Notes: generated by a model from the letters alone, not told the origin. 64,000 nt of DNA from Lusitaniella coriacea LEGE 07157 (GCF_015207425.1 NZ_JADEWZ010000007.1:119535-183534), one strand, 5' to 3'. Positions 50,207 to 59,553 are shown, numbered from the stretch's first letter. A program made the numbers and translations.

Positions 50207-51178
50207 ATGCGTCAACTTTATAAAACAGCAGGTCTTGATTTACCCCACGCCTCAGAATCCGATAAACTCCATCGCGTCCTCTCTTCAGCCATCCAACACC
50301 GATGTCGCATCCATCCAACAACCTCCACTGCATTGCTTGCTAACCCCCTAGTAGAAACGCAAGAATTCCAGCGCACAACAGAATCGAATTGCTACGCTTA
50401 CTGGAATGCCCAACACTTCAACCTCCACAACACCCGTATTTTTCAACAAGCCACCCCTGAAGAACAAACCCTAATTCTCCGAGTTGCCAGTCAAGGATTG
50501 CTAGAAGAAGCCTACTTCATTGAAAAAGCCGGAGTGGGTTATATGGCAAAAATGGTCATGCTCTCCGAAACGACCGAAGAACGGATGTTGTATGCCCTCT
50601 TTAGTGCTGACGAAACCTACCATCTCGCCCAAATCATGCGCTTCCTCCCCCATCACCAACCCGCAGGGACGGACGATGCCTTTCTCCGCTTTCTCGCGGA
50701 CTTAGTTGAAAATGAAGATAAAACTGTCATTCTCTTCGTTTTGCAAGTCGTTCTTGAAGGATGGGGACTCAGCCACTATCGCACCCTCGCAAAAGGTTGC
50801 CAGCATCCAGAATTTGCCCAGGTATTAACCGGTTTTCTTGCTGATGAGTCTCGCCATCACGCCACTGGCGTAACCCTCTTCAAACAACATCCCCTCTCTC
50901 CCAACAGCCGCAAAGTGATTGTTGAAACCCTCGCCTACTTCTTACAAATGATTCAAGTGGGCCCACAACGGGTGGTTGCTGCGATTGAACAGGTTTTAGG
51001 GCCTCTCTCTCGCTATCAAAAAATTCAACTATTTGAAGAACTCGAAACGGAAACCCATAGCGGGACTCGTTTGGCCCTTCTCCATTCCTTAATTGGCAAA
51101 GAAACGGCTGGAACCATCCTACAAGACCTCGAAGCCCGGAATGCCTTTCGACCCCTCCCGGCGTATTTGTGTGCTTAG
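50207..51178 (+). CDS. Ferritin-like diiron protein (putative oxygenase) 1
   Basis: A 323-residue, all-helical protein with the ligand spacing of carboxylate-bridged diiron enzymes: Glu in QGLLEEAYFIEKAG (about 103), ExxH in SADETYHLAQIM (about 137), Glu in LEGWGLSHYR (about 186), and ExxH in LADESRHHATGVTLF (about 220). These are the two E..ExxH halves of the family. Relatives include p-aminobenzoate N-oxygenase, fatty-acid desaturases and R2-like oxidases; the reaction here is unknown. It lies 123 bases after the SDR and inside the pair of long inverted repeats. Confidence 0.78.
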   Translation: MRQLYKTAGLDLPHASESDKLHRVLSSAIQHRCRIHPTTSTALLANPLVETQEFQRTTESNCYAYWNAQHFNLHNTRIFQQATPEEQTLILRVASQGLLEEAYFIEKAGVGYMAKMVMLSETTEERMLYALFSADETYHLAQIMRFLPHHQPAGTDDAFLRFLADLVENEDKTVILFVLQVVLEGWGLSHYRTLAKGCQHPEFAQVLTGFLADESRHHATGVTLFKQHPLSPNSRKVIVETLAYFLQMIQVGPQRVVAAIEQVLGPLSRYQKIQLFEELETETHSGTRLALLHSLIGKETAGTILQDLEARNAFRPLPAYLCA

Positions 51179-51230
51179 TTCATCGCTATAGCGTTGACCT
51201 TTGGGATGTGGAACTCTACGCGACCGCAAT

Positions 51231-51350
51231 AGGGAATAGCGCCGAGACCCCGCGCCGCCGACAAGGCGCAAACGTCCGGCACAAGCATTTGAGGAAACCT
51301 CAAATGACGCGGACTTGGGAACGCTCGGCAAGACAGGGAACAGTAGGAAG
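51231..51350 (-). repeat. Long inverted repeat, right copy
   Basis: The inverse copy of 49041-49160, with about 118 of 120 positions identical. The palindromic core is at 51286-51306. It lies between the first and second diiron protein genes. Confidence 0.85.
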
Positions 51351-51447
51351 AGATACGGGGACGCGGGGACACGGGGAATTTTTGTAGTGGGCAAATTGAA
51401 GGATTTGAAGGAATTTTTTTCGACAACTTGCTTGATATTTAAGTCTT

Positions 51448-52644
51448 ATGTTTGACGAACCTCACACCAATACCCTCCTCGAAAATTCCCTCGTTTGCCG
51501 CAAGTTGCAACTCAACTATCAGCGCAATCGCAAGCAAGATTGTACCGAACGCCTCGATGCGGCTGCGGCTAAATTTCGCTACGAAGATTGCAAGGATGAA
51601 TATTGGAACCCCATTGAATTTTCTCTCCTCTACGGTACGCTCTTATGGGAACAGGCGAGCGAGACACAACGCATTCTTCTCAATCAGTTGTATTGGGTTG
51701 CTTATTATTCGCAAATTATTTCTGCGGAAATTGCGACGATTTTCTTCAATCAAACCAGTGCGGCGGGACTTTACGGACAGGAAGATTTTCGTTTAGTCTG
51801 CGATATGTTGGACTTGGAATCATCGCAAGAACGGGCGCACATCAATGCCTTTAAAACGATTTCCGAGCAGGTGGAAGCTCATCTATTTGGCAAGCGAATC
51901 TTTACTTATGCGATGCGAACGCCTTTCACCCAGACGATGATTTATGCTAATACAAATGCGTTAAAAACTGCGTGGAAAAAATTGCAACTTCATGGGTTTG
52001 GATTGCTTTCTGCGGATAATACATTCCTCGCTTGTCAATATTTTACCGTGCGCGGATTGAGAACGCTTAATGGCAAATTGGTTCAACACAAACTGAGTAG
52101 TTATTACCAAAATCATTCCGATAAAGAGAATGCCCCCGTTCCGTCTAAAATCTCTTATTACCATTTTATGGATGAGAGTTTTCACTTTAATAGTTCGACG
52201 ATTCTCTCCCACGATATTCTAAATTGTATTGCGCCCCCAACTCATTTTGAACGGTTTATTGCTAATTTAGGAATTAAAGGCTGTCAAAAGGATCACTACC
52301 ATTTTTCTGTAGCGATTAATGGTATTTTTTGGTACGACCCTGCACTTTATTCAACAATTTATAGAATACTTCGATCGCGCGTTTTTGGAATGGAACCATC
52401 GGAAGCCATCGAAATGATGGAAGCCTGCTTCACCCAGGAAACAGAAGGATTGCATCGCAGTTACCAAACCCATCGCGAAGCGGTTGAATCTTACAAAGTT
52501 TATCTCGAACCCGTTGGTTATGGATGGAAAGAGAATAAAGAAATGGCAGTGATGGGTAGCAATTCCATTAGGCAATATCTGACGCTACAACAAAGGAAAT
52601 TTTCCGCCGCGCGCAGGACACTGCTTCAATCCTCCCAGGATTAA
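51448..52644 (+). CDS. Ferritin-like diiron protein (AurF-like oxygenase) 2
   Basis: A 398-residue helical protein. Potential iron ligands: Glu in YSQIISAEIATIFF (about 94), ExxH in ESSQERAHINAF (about 130), histidine-rich YYHFMDESFHFNSS (about 236, ExxH), and later Glu residues in IEMMEACFTQETEGLH. This resembles long AurF/p-aminobenzoate N-oxygenase or related diiron monooxygenases, and it is only distantly like the gene at 50207. Two diiron proteins side by side suggest a two-step oxidation or a heterodimer. It ends 59 bases before the ZIP transporter gene, which could be in the same transcript. Confidence 0.75.
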   Translation: MFDEPHTNTLLENSLVCRKLQLNYQRNRKQDCTERLDAAAAKFRYEDCKDEYWNPIEFSLLYGTLLWEQASETQRILLNQLYWVAYYSQIISAEIATIFFNQTSAAGLYGQEDFRLVCDMLDLESSQERAHINAFKTISEQVEAHLFGKRIFTYAMRTPFTQTMIYANTNALKTAWKKLQLHGFGLLSADNTFLACQYFTVRGLRTLNGKLVQHKLSSYYQNHSDKENAPVPSKISYYHFMDESFHFNSSTILSHDILNCIAPPTHFERFIANLGIKGCQKDHYHFSVAINGIFWYDPALYSTIYRILRSRVFGMEPSEAIEMMEACFTQETEGLHRSYQTHREAVESYKVYLEPVGYGWKENKEMAVMGSNSIRQYLTLQQRKFSAARRTLLQSSQD

Positions 52645-52703
52645 AAGAAATCAATCCCTTGCTAAACTGATAAAGCCCATCACATCTCCAGTTAAGACCT
52701 TTA

Positions 52704-53477
52704 ATGAATCCTATCGCGATCGGTTTTTTAGCGAGTTTAATTGCCGGTTTAGCAACCGCAGTCGGTGCGCTCCCCATTTTACTCCCCATTCGCTTAACCC
52801 AACGCATTCAAGCGATCGCGCTCGGATTGGGTGGCGGTGTAATGCTTGCTGCCAGTGCCTTTTCTCTAATTATTCCCGGTACGGAAGCTGCCCTCCTACA
52901 AGGGTATTCCCAATTTGGCGCAGCGATTGTAATGTCCGTTGGCGTTGCCTTTGGCGGGTTTTTTCTCGCACTCATTCACAAATATTTGCCCCACGAACAC
53001 TTCTCAAAAGGGCCAGAAGGAACCGTTCCCAAAAACATCCAAAGGGTTTGGTTATTTATTGCAGCCATTACTCTTCATAACTTCCCTGAAGGACTTGCAG
53101 TTGGGGTAAACTTTGGTGCGGGTCATATTCGCGAAGGACTTCCCGTTGCGGTAGGAATTGGCTTGCAAAATCTCCCTGAAGGACTCATTGTTGCCCTTTC
53201 CCTAGTTGCCGAACAATACAGCGTTCCCTATGCACTGGGGATTTCCTTGCTCACAGGTTTAGTCGAACCCGTTGGCGGTTTAATGGGTGCAAGTGCTGTC
53301 GCGATCGCGCAATCTCTGTTACCTTGGGCAATGGCGTTTGCTGCCGGGTCAATGCTCTTTGTGATTAGTGACGAAATTATCCCCGAATCTCACAACAAAG
53401 GTCGCGAACAAGAAGCCACCCTAGGCATTATGGTGGGTTTCATTGCCATGATGTTACTCGACATTGGTTTAGGATAA
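52704..53477 (+). CDS. ZIP-family metal transporter
   Basis: A 257-residue inner-membrane transporter with eight hydrophobic segments. The paired metal-site motifs AAITLHNFPEGLAVG and GIGLQNLPEGLIVAL are diagnostic of ZIP proteins (zinc, iron, manganese or cobalt import), and a cytosolic histidine-containing loop (HKYLPHEHFSKG) lies between helices 3 and 4. The second motif has Gln in place of His, as in ZupT-type proteins of cyanobacteria. Its position after a diiron protein gene suggests metal supply to that locus, but this is inference. Confidence 0.93.
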   Translation: MNPIAIGFLASLIAGLATAVGALPILLPIRLTQRIQAIALGLGGGVMLAASAFSLIIPGTEAALLQGYSQFGAAIVMSVGVAFGGFFLALIHKYLPHEHFSKGPEGTVPKNIQRVWLFIAAITLHNFPEGLAVGVNFGAGHIREGLPVAVGIGLQNLPEGLIVALSLVAEQYSVPYALGISLLTGLVEPVGGLMGASAVAIAQSLLPWAMAFAAGSMLFVISDEIIPESHNKGREQEATLGIMVGFIAMMLLDIGLG

Positions 53478-53581
53478 AACTCCCCAGTCTTTCATTACTA
53501 TCAAGAAGGTACGGTCAAAGTGAAAATTGCTGGCAATCAGAAATTGGGCAATTTCCGCACGGTTGCTGAAGAGATCCCCTA

Positions 53582-54367
53582 CTACACCGACAACCTTTGC
53601 CGTTGCGCCTCATACAAGAGCAATGCCGCCGCGATCGCGACATTTAACGATTCTACTCCCGAATTTAAGGGGATGCGAACCCGTTCGTCTGCTAAAGCAG
53701 CCAAATCCTCAGATAAACCCGTCCCTTCATTCCCTAGGACAACAACCGTCGGTTTTTTCCAATCCACATCCCAATACGTTTGCGTTGCTTGAGGCAGCGT
53801 TGCAATCGTCTGTACGCCCGTTGCCCTCAAATGTTCGATAACCTCGATTAAATCAGAACTCACGGCTGTAGGAACGCGAAACCACTCCCCCGCAGAGGCA
53901 CGCAGCACTTTGGGGTTATCCAAATCCACGCTATCCTCGCTCAACCAGATTCCCTCCACTTTCGTTGCAGCAGCAGTACGAACGATCGTTCCCAAATTTC
54001 CGGGGTCTTGCAGCCGTTCTAAGACTAATCCTAGCGCGATCGGTTCCTGGGGCATTTTTCCGATCCCATCGCGGGAGACGGCTGCGACAACCCCATCAGG
54101 ATGTTCCGTCGTCGCGAGCGCGCCCAGTACTTCCGGCGAGACAATTTCCGTTCTTGCTGCCAGTTCTTGCGCTCGGTACCAAAGTTGCGGGTGCTTTTGT
54201 TGCCAAGCCGGAGTTCCACACAAAACGGTAAAGGGACACCCTAATTGAGCGGCAACCTCCAATAAATGCGTCCCTTCCAACAAAAACAAATGCTGCTTGT
54301 GTCGTTCCTTGCGCGATCGCAACTTCCGCATTTGCTTAACTAGGGGGTTTTGCAAACTCGTCAGCAT
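53582..54367 (-). CDS. TrmH/SpoU-family RNA 2'-O-methyltransferase
   Basis: A 261-residue SPOUT methyltransferase acting on rRNA or tRNA with S-adenosylmethionine. The N-terminal substrate-binding domain reads SLQNPLVKQMRKLRSRKERH, then HLFLLEGTHLLEVAAQ. The knotted C-terminal domain has LERLQDPGNLGTIVRTAAAT (motif 1), VVLGNEGTGLSEDLAALAD (motif 2) and VRIPLNSGVESLNVAIAAAL (motif 3). I chose the ATG at 54367, which gives a typical family N-terminus; ATG 54394 is an alternative. Longer readings run into the tRNA-Leu gene just upstream. It is probably co-transcribed with tRNA-Leu. Confidence 0.92.
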   Translation of the reverse strand: MLTSLQNPLVKQMRKLRSRKERHKQHLFLLEGTHLLEVAAQLGCPFTVLCGTPAWQQKHPQLWYRAQELAARTEIVSPEVLGALATTEHPDGVVAAVSRDGIGKMPQEPIALGLVLERLQDPGNLGTIVRTAAATKVEGIWLSEDSVDLDNPKVLRASAGEWFRVPTAVSSDLIEVIEHLRATGVQTIATLPQATQTYWDVDWKKPTVVVLGNEGTGLSEDLAALADERVRIPLNSGVESLNVAIAAALLLYEAQRQRLSV

Positions 54368-54412
54368 TTCGGGCGCGATCGACAACTCCTTCATCAAAAA
54401 CACAATATTGCA

Positions 54413-54499
54413 ATGCGGAACGCGAGACTTGAACTCGCACAGGATAAAACTCCCACTAGAACCTGAATCTAGCGCGTCTACCAATTCCGCCAGTTCCGC
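54413..54499 (-). tRNA. trnL: tRNA-Leu (CAG)
   Basis: The minus strand begins GCGGAAC and ends GTTCCGC plus A, a seven-base acceptor stem. The anticodon arm CTAGA-TTCAGGT-TCTAG gives CAG. A long variable arm (GGGAGTTTTATCCT) typical of class II tRNA-Leu precedes the T arm GCGAG-TTCAAGT-CTCGC. CCA is not encoded. Confidence 0.96.
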
Positions 54500-54532
54500 G
54501 TAGAGCCAACAGATGCAGAATATAATCTTTGC

Positions 54533-54960
54533 TTGACACTCCTCGCCGTAAACGGTCGAGGATTCTTGAGCTAATCACTGCACTTTCAACCGAAGTCTAA
54601 TCACGTCTTACACGATTATGTCCTATCCGAACTTACTAGAATATCACTTGCTATCTAGTTGCCCACTTGTGGATAGCTCTCCAAGCGTTTCCCTATTGCA
54701 AAGGAGGTTTGCGTATGCCCTACGCTACCTGGGTTGCCCCAAACGTTTTTACAACAATATGCTGCTTAGTTCATTCACCGATTTTAGTCGATTACTGCAC
54801 TATGTTTTATGAGGTTTTCGTGACCCTACCGTCCAAATTATTTTTCCCTCAAAAGTGTCGGCTTATTGCATCCGAAAGATTCACGATGTGCGACGGTATT
54901 TCAACCTGTGGACATTTGTATTTTACCATAAAAGCCGTCCTAAAAGCGCACCGTACACGC
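54533..54960 (-). mobile_element. IS200/IS605-type remnant (right-end hairpin, no intact tnpB)
   Basis: The sequence starts TTGACACTCCTCGCCGTAAA with a hairpin CCTCG...CGAGG (54541-54561), then ATTCTTGAGC, like the right ends at 2210 and 63851. Behind it on the minus strand there is no intact TnpB frame, only short broken ORFs. On the far side (about 54900-54960) an A/T-rich stretch with a promoter-like TAAAAT could be the left end. I read it as a decayed or non-autonomous derivative; the left boundary is a guess. Confidence 0.45.
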
Positions 54961-55465
54961 CGAGGTCGAGGGATGCGGAACCTGAGTCCGCTTATCCAAT
55001 CGACCTCGTGAGGTTTCCAAGTCCGCGTCTTCTGAGGTTTCCTCAGAAGTTTATGCCGGACGCTCGGCGAGTGACCGGAGCAAGCAGAACGGGGCTTTAA
55101 ACCCAATTATTTCGGTAATTTGCAACAATAGTCAACTTGTTTCCCGAACCGCGCCCCCTCCAGTCGTAGAGTCATTCAGAGCGTGTTCTGATAATACCAA
55201 TTCTCAATCGCAACGCACCCAATCGGACTGTAGGGGCATAGCAATGCTCTATCCCTACCCCAGCAAGTCGTGCAAGCCCTTTAGGATTTGGCATAAGGAA
55301 ACCTTATCATAATCGCAGTCAAGCCAAATTGACTTTTTTCCCTTGCTGACAGTTTTTTTGAACCCATCCACTTAAATTCGCCTTTTGAGGGACGTATATC
55401 ACAGCTCCTATTCCTTTGAGCCTAGTTCAAACGTCAGATATTGGACGAATAGTTCAATACAAAAC
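54961..55465 (+). repeat. Gene-free region with a palindromic repeat
   Basis: Part of a gap of about 1 kb. 55005-55075 holds a repeat-family member with core CTTCTGAGG-TTT-CCTCAGAAG (55029-55049), preceded by AAGTCCGCGT and followed by GCCGGACG, as at 49085. GACTGTAGGGGCATAGCAAT (about 55227) has the look of another common repeat. I see no gene in the rest; several short ORFs lack any family feature. Confidence 0.55.
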
Positions 55466-55493
55466 TAGACATTTCCTGTCTTTCCTGTAGAAT
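55466..55493 (+). promoter_or_regulatory. Predicted murA promoter
   Basis: TAGACA (55466-55471), a 16-base spacer and TAGAAT (55488-55493) with TG just before it (extended -10). The murA ATG is 36 bases downstream. Confidence 0.5.
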
Positions 55494-55529
55494 CAAAACC
55501 GAAAATTAAAAAATGTTCACAAAATTTCG

Positions 55530-56921
55530 ATGATTGTGGAGGATAGAGCCATTAACGCCTCTCTGAGCCTGAAAAACCCTAAGCCATTAACCAAGGAAAA
55601 CGCTTCCGCACTGCAAATTTGGGGCAAAGTTCCCTTGCGGGGTCACGTTAACATTAGCGGAGCAAAAAACTCCGCCCTTGCCATTATGGCGGGTACATTG
55701 CTTTGTGGAGAAGACTGTCGCATTCGCAACCTGCCGAACCTGGTAGATATTGCAAGAATGAGTCAAGTCCTTTCTGCTTTAGGAGTGAAACTCAACCGAC
55801 AAAATAACACCCTAGACATCGATTCCAGTCATATCGGACATTCCAAAGCGCCTTACGAGTTAGTCTCTCAACTTCGCGCTAGCTTCTTCGTCATTGGTCC
55901 TCTGCTTGCTCGGTTAGGCAGCGCTCGCGTCCCCCTTCCCGGAGGCTGTGCGATTGGCGCAAGACCCGTCGCTCTCCACGTTAGAGGACTGCAAGCAATG
56001 GGGGCTGACGTTCGCATCGAACACGGCATTGTTCACGCCGATGTCAAAGGTCGGGAAGGACGACTCAAGGGAGCAAATATCTACCTCGACTACCCCAGCG
56101 TTGGGGCAACCGAAACCCTGATGATGGCGGCGACGTTAGCGCAAGGCGAAACGATCATCGACAATGCGGCTCAAGAGCCAGAAGTGGTGGACTTGGCAAA
56201 CTTCTGTCGTGCAATGGGTGCGAAGATTCGCGGTGCGGGAACCAATACGATTACGATCGTTGGCGTTCCTCGCTTGCACTCGACGGATTATGCCATTATT
56301 CCCGATCGCATTGAAGCCGGAACATTTTTGATTGCAGGGGCAATTACCCAATCGGAAATCAGCCTATCCCCCGTCCTCCCCGATCATCTCACTCCCGTTA
56401 TCGCCAAACTTGGTGAAGTTGGGGTTCGAGTTGTGGTAGAAGCACCCAACCGCTTGCGAGTCATTCCAGGAGCCCTCAAAGCTACTGATATTAAAACCTT
56501 GCCTTATCCGGGATTTCCGACCGATATGCAAGCGCAATTCATGGCCCTCCTGACTTTGAGCGAGGGAAACAGCGTGATTACCGAGACGGTTTTTGAAAAT
56601 CGCCTGCGTCATGTTGCCGAATTGAGTCGAATGGGAGCTGATATTCGCGTCAAAGGTCAAAACGCGATCGTCCGTGGCGTTCCTTTCCTCTCCGGCGCGC
56701 CAGTAATGGCAACAGACTTGAGAGCTTCTGCTGCCTTGGTTTTGGCAGGTTTAGCCGCAGAAGGCATGACAATTGTCAAGGGATTGCACCACCTAGACCG
56801 AGGTTACGAGGATTTGGAGACAAAACTCCAGAACCTTGGCGCAAAACTCGAACGAGTTCAACTGCAAGAGGATTCTGAAGAAGACGATCCCAAGCAGACA
56901 GCAAACCCTGTTCTTTCCTAA
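55530..56921 (+). CDS. murA: UDP-N-acetylglucosamine 1-carboxyvinyltransferase
   Basis: A 463-residue MurA, which adds enolpyruvate to UDP-GlcNAc in the first committed step of peptidoglycan synthesis. The sequence shows [20 protein letters not shown] at the start of the fold, and [20 protein letters not shown] leading to [16 protein letters not shown] with the catalytic, fosfomycin-target Cys. [14 protein letters not shown] and [20 protein letters not shown] come later. An N-terminal extension of about 30 residues precedes the fold, and the C-terminus ends in an acidic tail. minCDE lies 2 kb downstream, so cell-wall and division genes are close together. Confidence 0.96.
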   Translation: MIVEDRAINASLSLKNPKPLTKENASALQIWGKVPLRGHVNISGAKNSALAIMAGTLLCGEDCRIRNLPNLVDIARMSQVLSALGVKLNRQNNTLDIDSSHIGHSKAPYELVSQLRASFFVIGPLLARLGSARVPLPGGCAIGARPVALHVRGLQAMGADVRIEHGIVHADVKGREGRLKGANIYLDYPSVGATETLMMAATLAQGETIIDNAAQEPEVVDLANFCRAMGAKIRGAGTNTITIVGVPRLHSTDYAIIPDRIEAGTFLIAGAITQSEISLSPVLPDHLTPVIAKLGEVGVRVVVEAPNRLRVIPGALKATDIKTLPYPGFPTDMQAQFMALLTLSEGNSVITETVFENRLRHVAELSRMGADIRVKGQNAIVRGVPFLSGAPVMATDLRASAALVLAGLAAEGMTIVKGLHHLDRGYEDLETKLQNLGAKLERVQLQEDSEEDDPKQTANPVLS

Positions 56922-56966
56922 GCGCGATAATCCCTTAAGGAAAAAACACCTATTGGGACGCTGTGG

Positions 56967-57008
56967 GGGCGGGTTTCACCACTCTCTTCTGCATCTTACA
57001 ACCCGCCC
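56967..57008 (+). repeat. GGGCGGGTT inverted repeat
   Basis: GGGCGGGTT (56967-56975) and AACCCGCCC (57000-57008), the same pair as at 23690-23747 with a shorter, unrelated spacer. It could form a hairpin after murA. Confidence 0.55.
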
Positions 57009-57213
57009 AGTCGCAATGAAAGTTATTGAGAGCGTCCCACTCATGAGCGGTTCGACGATGTTATGGGGAAGGACGAGGCAATTGCAGCGCGATCGCCTTC
57101 TTTTCCCATGTCGATGAAAATTCCCAAAAACTTCCTTTGAATCTTCGCTCGATCCCCAAATTTTGCTTTACTGCAAAAGAGGTAGATTTATTAAACAACT
57201 TTGGGAATTCACC

Positions 57214-58536
57214 ATGTCCAATCGACCCAAAATTATCGTTCTTGATGACGATCCGACAGGCTCTCAAACTGTTCACAGTTGCTTACTTCTTCTTAAATGG
57301 GACGTAGAAACCTTGCGTCTGGGGTTAGTCGATGAGGCTCCGATTTTTTTTGTTTTGACCAACACAAGAGCGCTTACTCCAGAAAATGCGGCGGCGGTGA
57401 CGCGGGAGGTTTGTCGCAATTTGAAAATTGCCCTTGAGGAAGAAGGGATTGAAGAGTTTCTGGTAGTGAGCCGTTCGGACTCGACGCTTCGGGGACATTA
57501 TCCGGTGGAAACGGATATTATTGCGGAGGAATTAGGGTCGTTTGATGCCCATTTTCTCGTTCCGGCATTTTTTGAAGGGGGACGCATCACCCGCGATAGC
57601 ACTCATTATTTAAGTATTGAAGGGAAGGAGATTCCCGTGAGCGAAACGGAATTTGCGCGCGATTCTGTTTTTGGCTATCGCCACAGTTATTTGCCTGATT
57701 ACGTTGAGGAAAAAACCCAAGGACGCATTCAGTCTTCGGGGGTCGAGAGATTTTTACTGAAGGATCTTCGCCAGGGAACTCAGGAACGGTTGCGGGGGTT
57801 GGCGAATAATACTTGCTGCGCGGTGGATGGGGAAACTCAGGACGATCTCGATCGTTTTGCAGAAGATATTCTCGCGATCGCGTCAGAGGGAAAACGTTTT
57901 CTCTTTCGCAGTGCGGCGAGTTTACTGACTTCTCTGGCACAGTTGGAGGCGCAACCCGTCGCGCCAGAAGAAATGGGACAGTACGAACGCACGTCGCAAC
58001 CAGGGGCGATTTTGGTGGGTTCCCACGTGAGGAAAACAACGCAGCAATTGGAGCAATTATTAAAAGAACCCAATATTGTACCCATTGAGGTAGATGTGGT
58101 GCGGTTGCGCGACGATCTCAATCAACGAGAAGTGCTGCAAGCAGAAGTATTAACCCTTGTGGAACAAGCATTTTTGGCGGGAAAAACGCCGACGATTTAC
58201 ACCTCGCGAGAGGAGTTGAGCTTTGATGATATTCAGCAGCGATTGGATTTTGGGGCGGTGGTTTCGAGTTTGTTGATGGATATTGTCAAGGGATTGCCCA
58301 GCGCGGTCGCGTTCCTCATTAGTAAAGGTGGCATTACCTCTAACGACGTTCTCAGCGAAGGGTTGAATTTACGTTCGGCTCGGTTATTGGGGCAAATTTT
58401 GCCGGGATGCTCGATGGTTATTACCCCAGACGACCATCCTCAGTTTCCTAAACTTCCCGTGGTGTTATTTCCCGGTAACGTTGGTGACGATCGCGCGCTG
58501 GTCACCGTATATTGTCGTTTGAGTCGGCAACCCTAG
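57214..58536 (+). CDS. Four-carbon acid sugar kinase family protein
   Basis: A 440-residue protein of the family that includes YgbK/DtnK/OtnK (PF07005/PF17042), which phosphorylate erythronate, threonate and similar acids. The N-terminal domain has IIVLDDDPTGSQTVHSCLLL and VVSRSDSTLRGHYPVETD, with the substrate-binding DDPTG and SDSTLRGH motifs. The C-terminal nucleotide-binding domain has AFLISKGGITSNDVLSEGLN and VLFPGNVGDD. I chose ATG 57214 over one 17 codons upstream. It has no catabolic partners nearby (no PdxA2 or aldolase), so the role is open; it might recycle a metabolic side product. Confidence 0.88.
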   Translation: MSNRPKIIVLDDDPTGSQTVHSCLLLLKWDVETLRLGLVDEAPIFFVLTNTRALTPENAAAVTREVCRNLKIALEEEGIEEFLVVSRSDSTLRGHYPVETDIIAEELGSFDAHFLVPAFFEGGRITRDSTHYLSIEGKEIPVSETEFARDSVFGYRHSYLPDYVEEKTQGRIQSSGVERFLLKDLRQGTQERLRGLANNTCCAVDGETQDDLDRFAEDILAIASEGKRFLFRSAASLLTSLAQLEAQPVAPEEMGQYERTSQPGAILVGSHVRKTTQQLEQLLKEPNIVPIEVDVVRLRDDLNQREVLQAEVLTLVEQAFLAGKTPTIYTSREELSFDDIQQRLDFGAVVSSLLMDIVKGLPSAVAFLISKGGITSNDVLSEGLNLRSARLLGQILPGCSMVITPDDHPQFPKLPVVLFPGNVGDDRALVTVYCRLSRQP

Positions 58537-58692
58537 GGTTGGGTCAAATCTGAATTGATAACTCTGAATTGATAACTCTTAACTCTGAATGGGGTACAAT
58601 CAAAAATCCCCTGACAGGCTAGTTTTAGAAACATCGCGATCTGGCGGTACGCTAGAAACTCAACCCGAAATTATTCAAACTCTGAGTATCGG

Positions 58693-59502
58693 ATGACTTC
58701 TGATTCGACCGAACAATCATCGGTATCAACCACTCCCTTAGATTTGTCGTTAGTCGATCCTAACGCTCAAGTTCGCTTGAAGAGCGAGGACAAGCAGCTA
58801 CAACTGATTTTGCCAAAATCCGAGCAACTTCCGAGCAGTGGCGACTGGTCGGAAGTGTGGCAAGAGTTTAAGCAGCGATTGAAGGCAGAAGACCGTTTTT
58901 GGCAAGCGGGAACCCCGGTCAGAGTTTTGGCGCGCGATCGCTTGCTCGATAGCCGACAATTGCAGGCGATCGCGGAAACTTTGGCAGAGGTTGAATTGAA
59001 AATCGAGCAGGTCACGACCTCTCGCCGTCAAACGGCTGTCGCCGCAGCAACGGCAGGCTATTCCGTCGAACAAAAATCTCCCGATCGCGCCCTCGAACCC
59101 GAATCCACTAGCGAATCGGGGGAACCCCCCCTCTACCTCAAAACCACGCTGCGCTCTGGAACCGAAGTTCGCCATCCGGGAACCATCGTCATTTTTGGGG
59201 ATATGAATCCCGGCAGCAGCGCGATCGCGTCAGGAGATATTATCGTGTTGGGTCGCCTGCGCGGAATCGCCCACGCAGGAGCGCAAGGAAACCGCACCTG
59301 CCAAATTTTAGCGTTGCGCATGGAAGCAACCCAACTGCGGATTGCCGATGCTCTCGCCCGAATGCCCCCCTCAACCTCCCAGGACACCTATCCAGAAATT
59401 GCTTATATCGCGCCGTCGGGCATTTGCCTCTCCAAAGCAATTGATTTTTTCAGAACTCACGTCTTCACAGAAGCAATGGGCGGCTGGTGCGAAGAATCCT
59501 GA
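58693..59502 (+). CDS. minC: Septum site-determining protein MinC
   Basis: A 269-residue FtsZ-assembly inhibitor. The N-terminal domain is weakly conserved, as usual; a Gln/Ser/Glu linker spans about 115-145. The C-terminal beta-helix is clear: LRSGTEVRHPGTIVIFGDMN, then PGSSAIASGDIIVLGRLRGI, then AHAGAQGNRTC and EIAYIAPSGI. That domain binds MinD and brings MinC to the membrane. First gene of minCDE, 51 bases before minD. Confidence 0.95.
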   Translation: MTSDSTEQSSVSTTPLDLSLVDPNAQVRLKSEDKQLQLILPKSEQLPSSGDWSEVWQEFKQRLKAEDRFWQAGTPVRVLARDRLLDSRQLQAIAETLAEVELKIEQVTTSRRQTAVAAATAGYSVEQKSPDRALEPESTSESGEPPLYLKTTLRSGTEVRHPGTIVIFGDMNPGSSAIASGDIIVLGRLRGIAHAGAQGNRTCQILALRMEATQLRIADALARMPPSTSQDTYPEIAYIAPSGICLSKAIDFFRTHVFTEAMGGWCEES

Positions 59503-59553
59503 ACCTTTAAGTCAATCAAGATCGTCGATCCGTTTAACACAAATTACCAAGCT

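Noticed and set aside
54368..54484. 39-codon N-terminal extension of the TrmH-family gene
   Set aside because: It translates the tRNA-Leu gene; the true start must lie downstream of the tRNA.
54618..55011. Short ORFs in the gap between tRNA-Leu and murA
   Set aside because: They overlap one another in different frames, show no family motifs and lie within a decayed mobile element and repeats.
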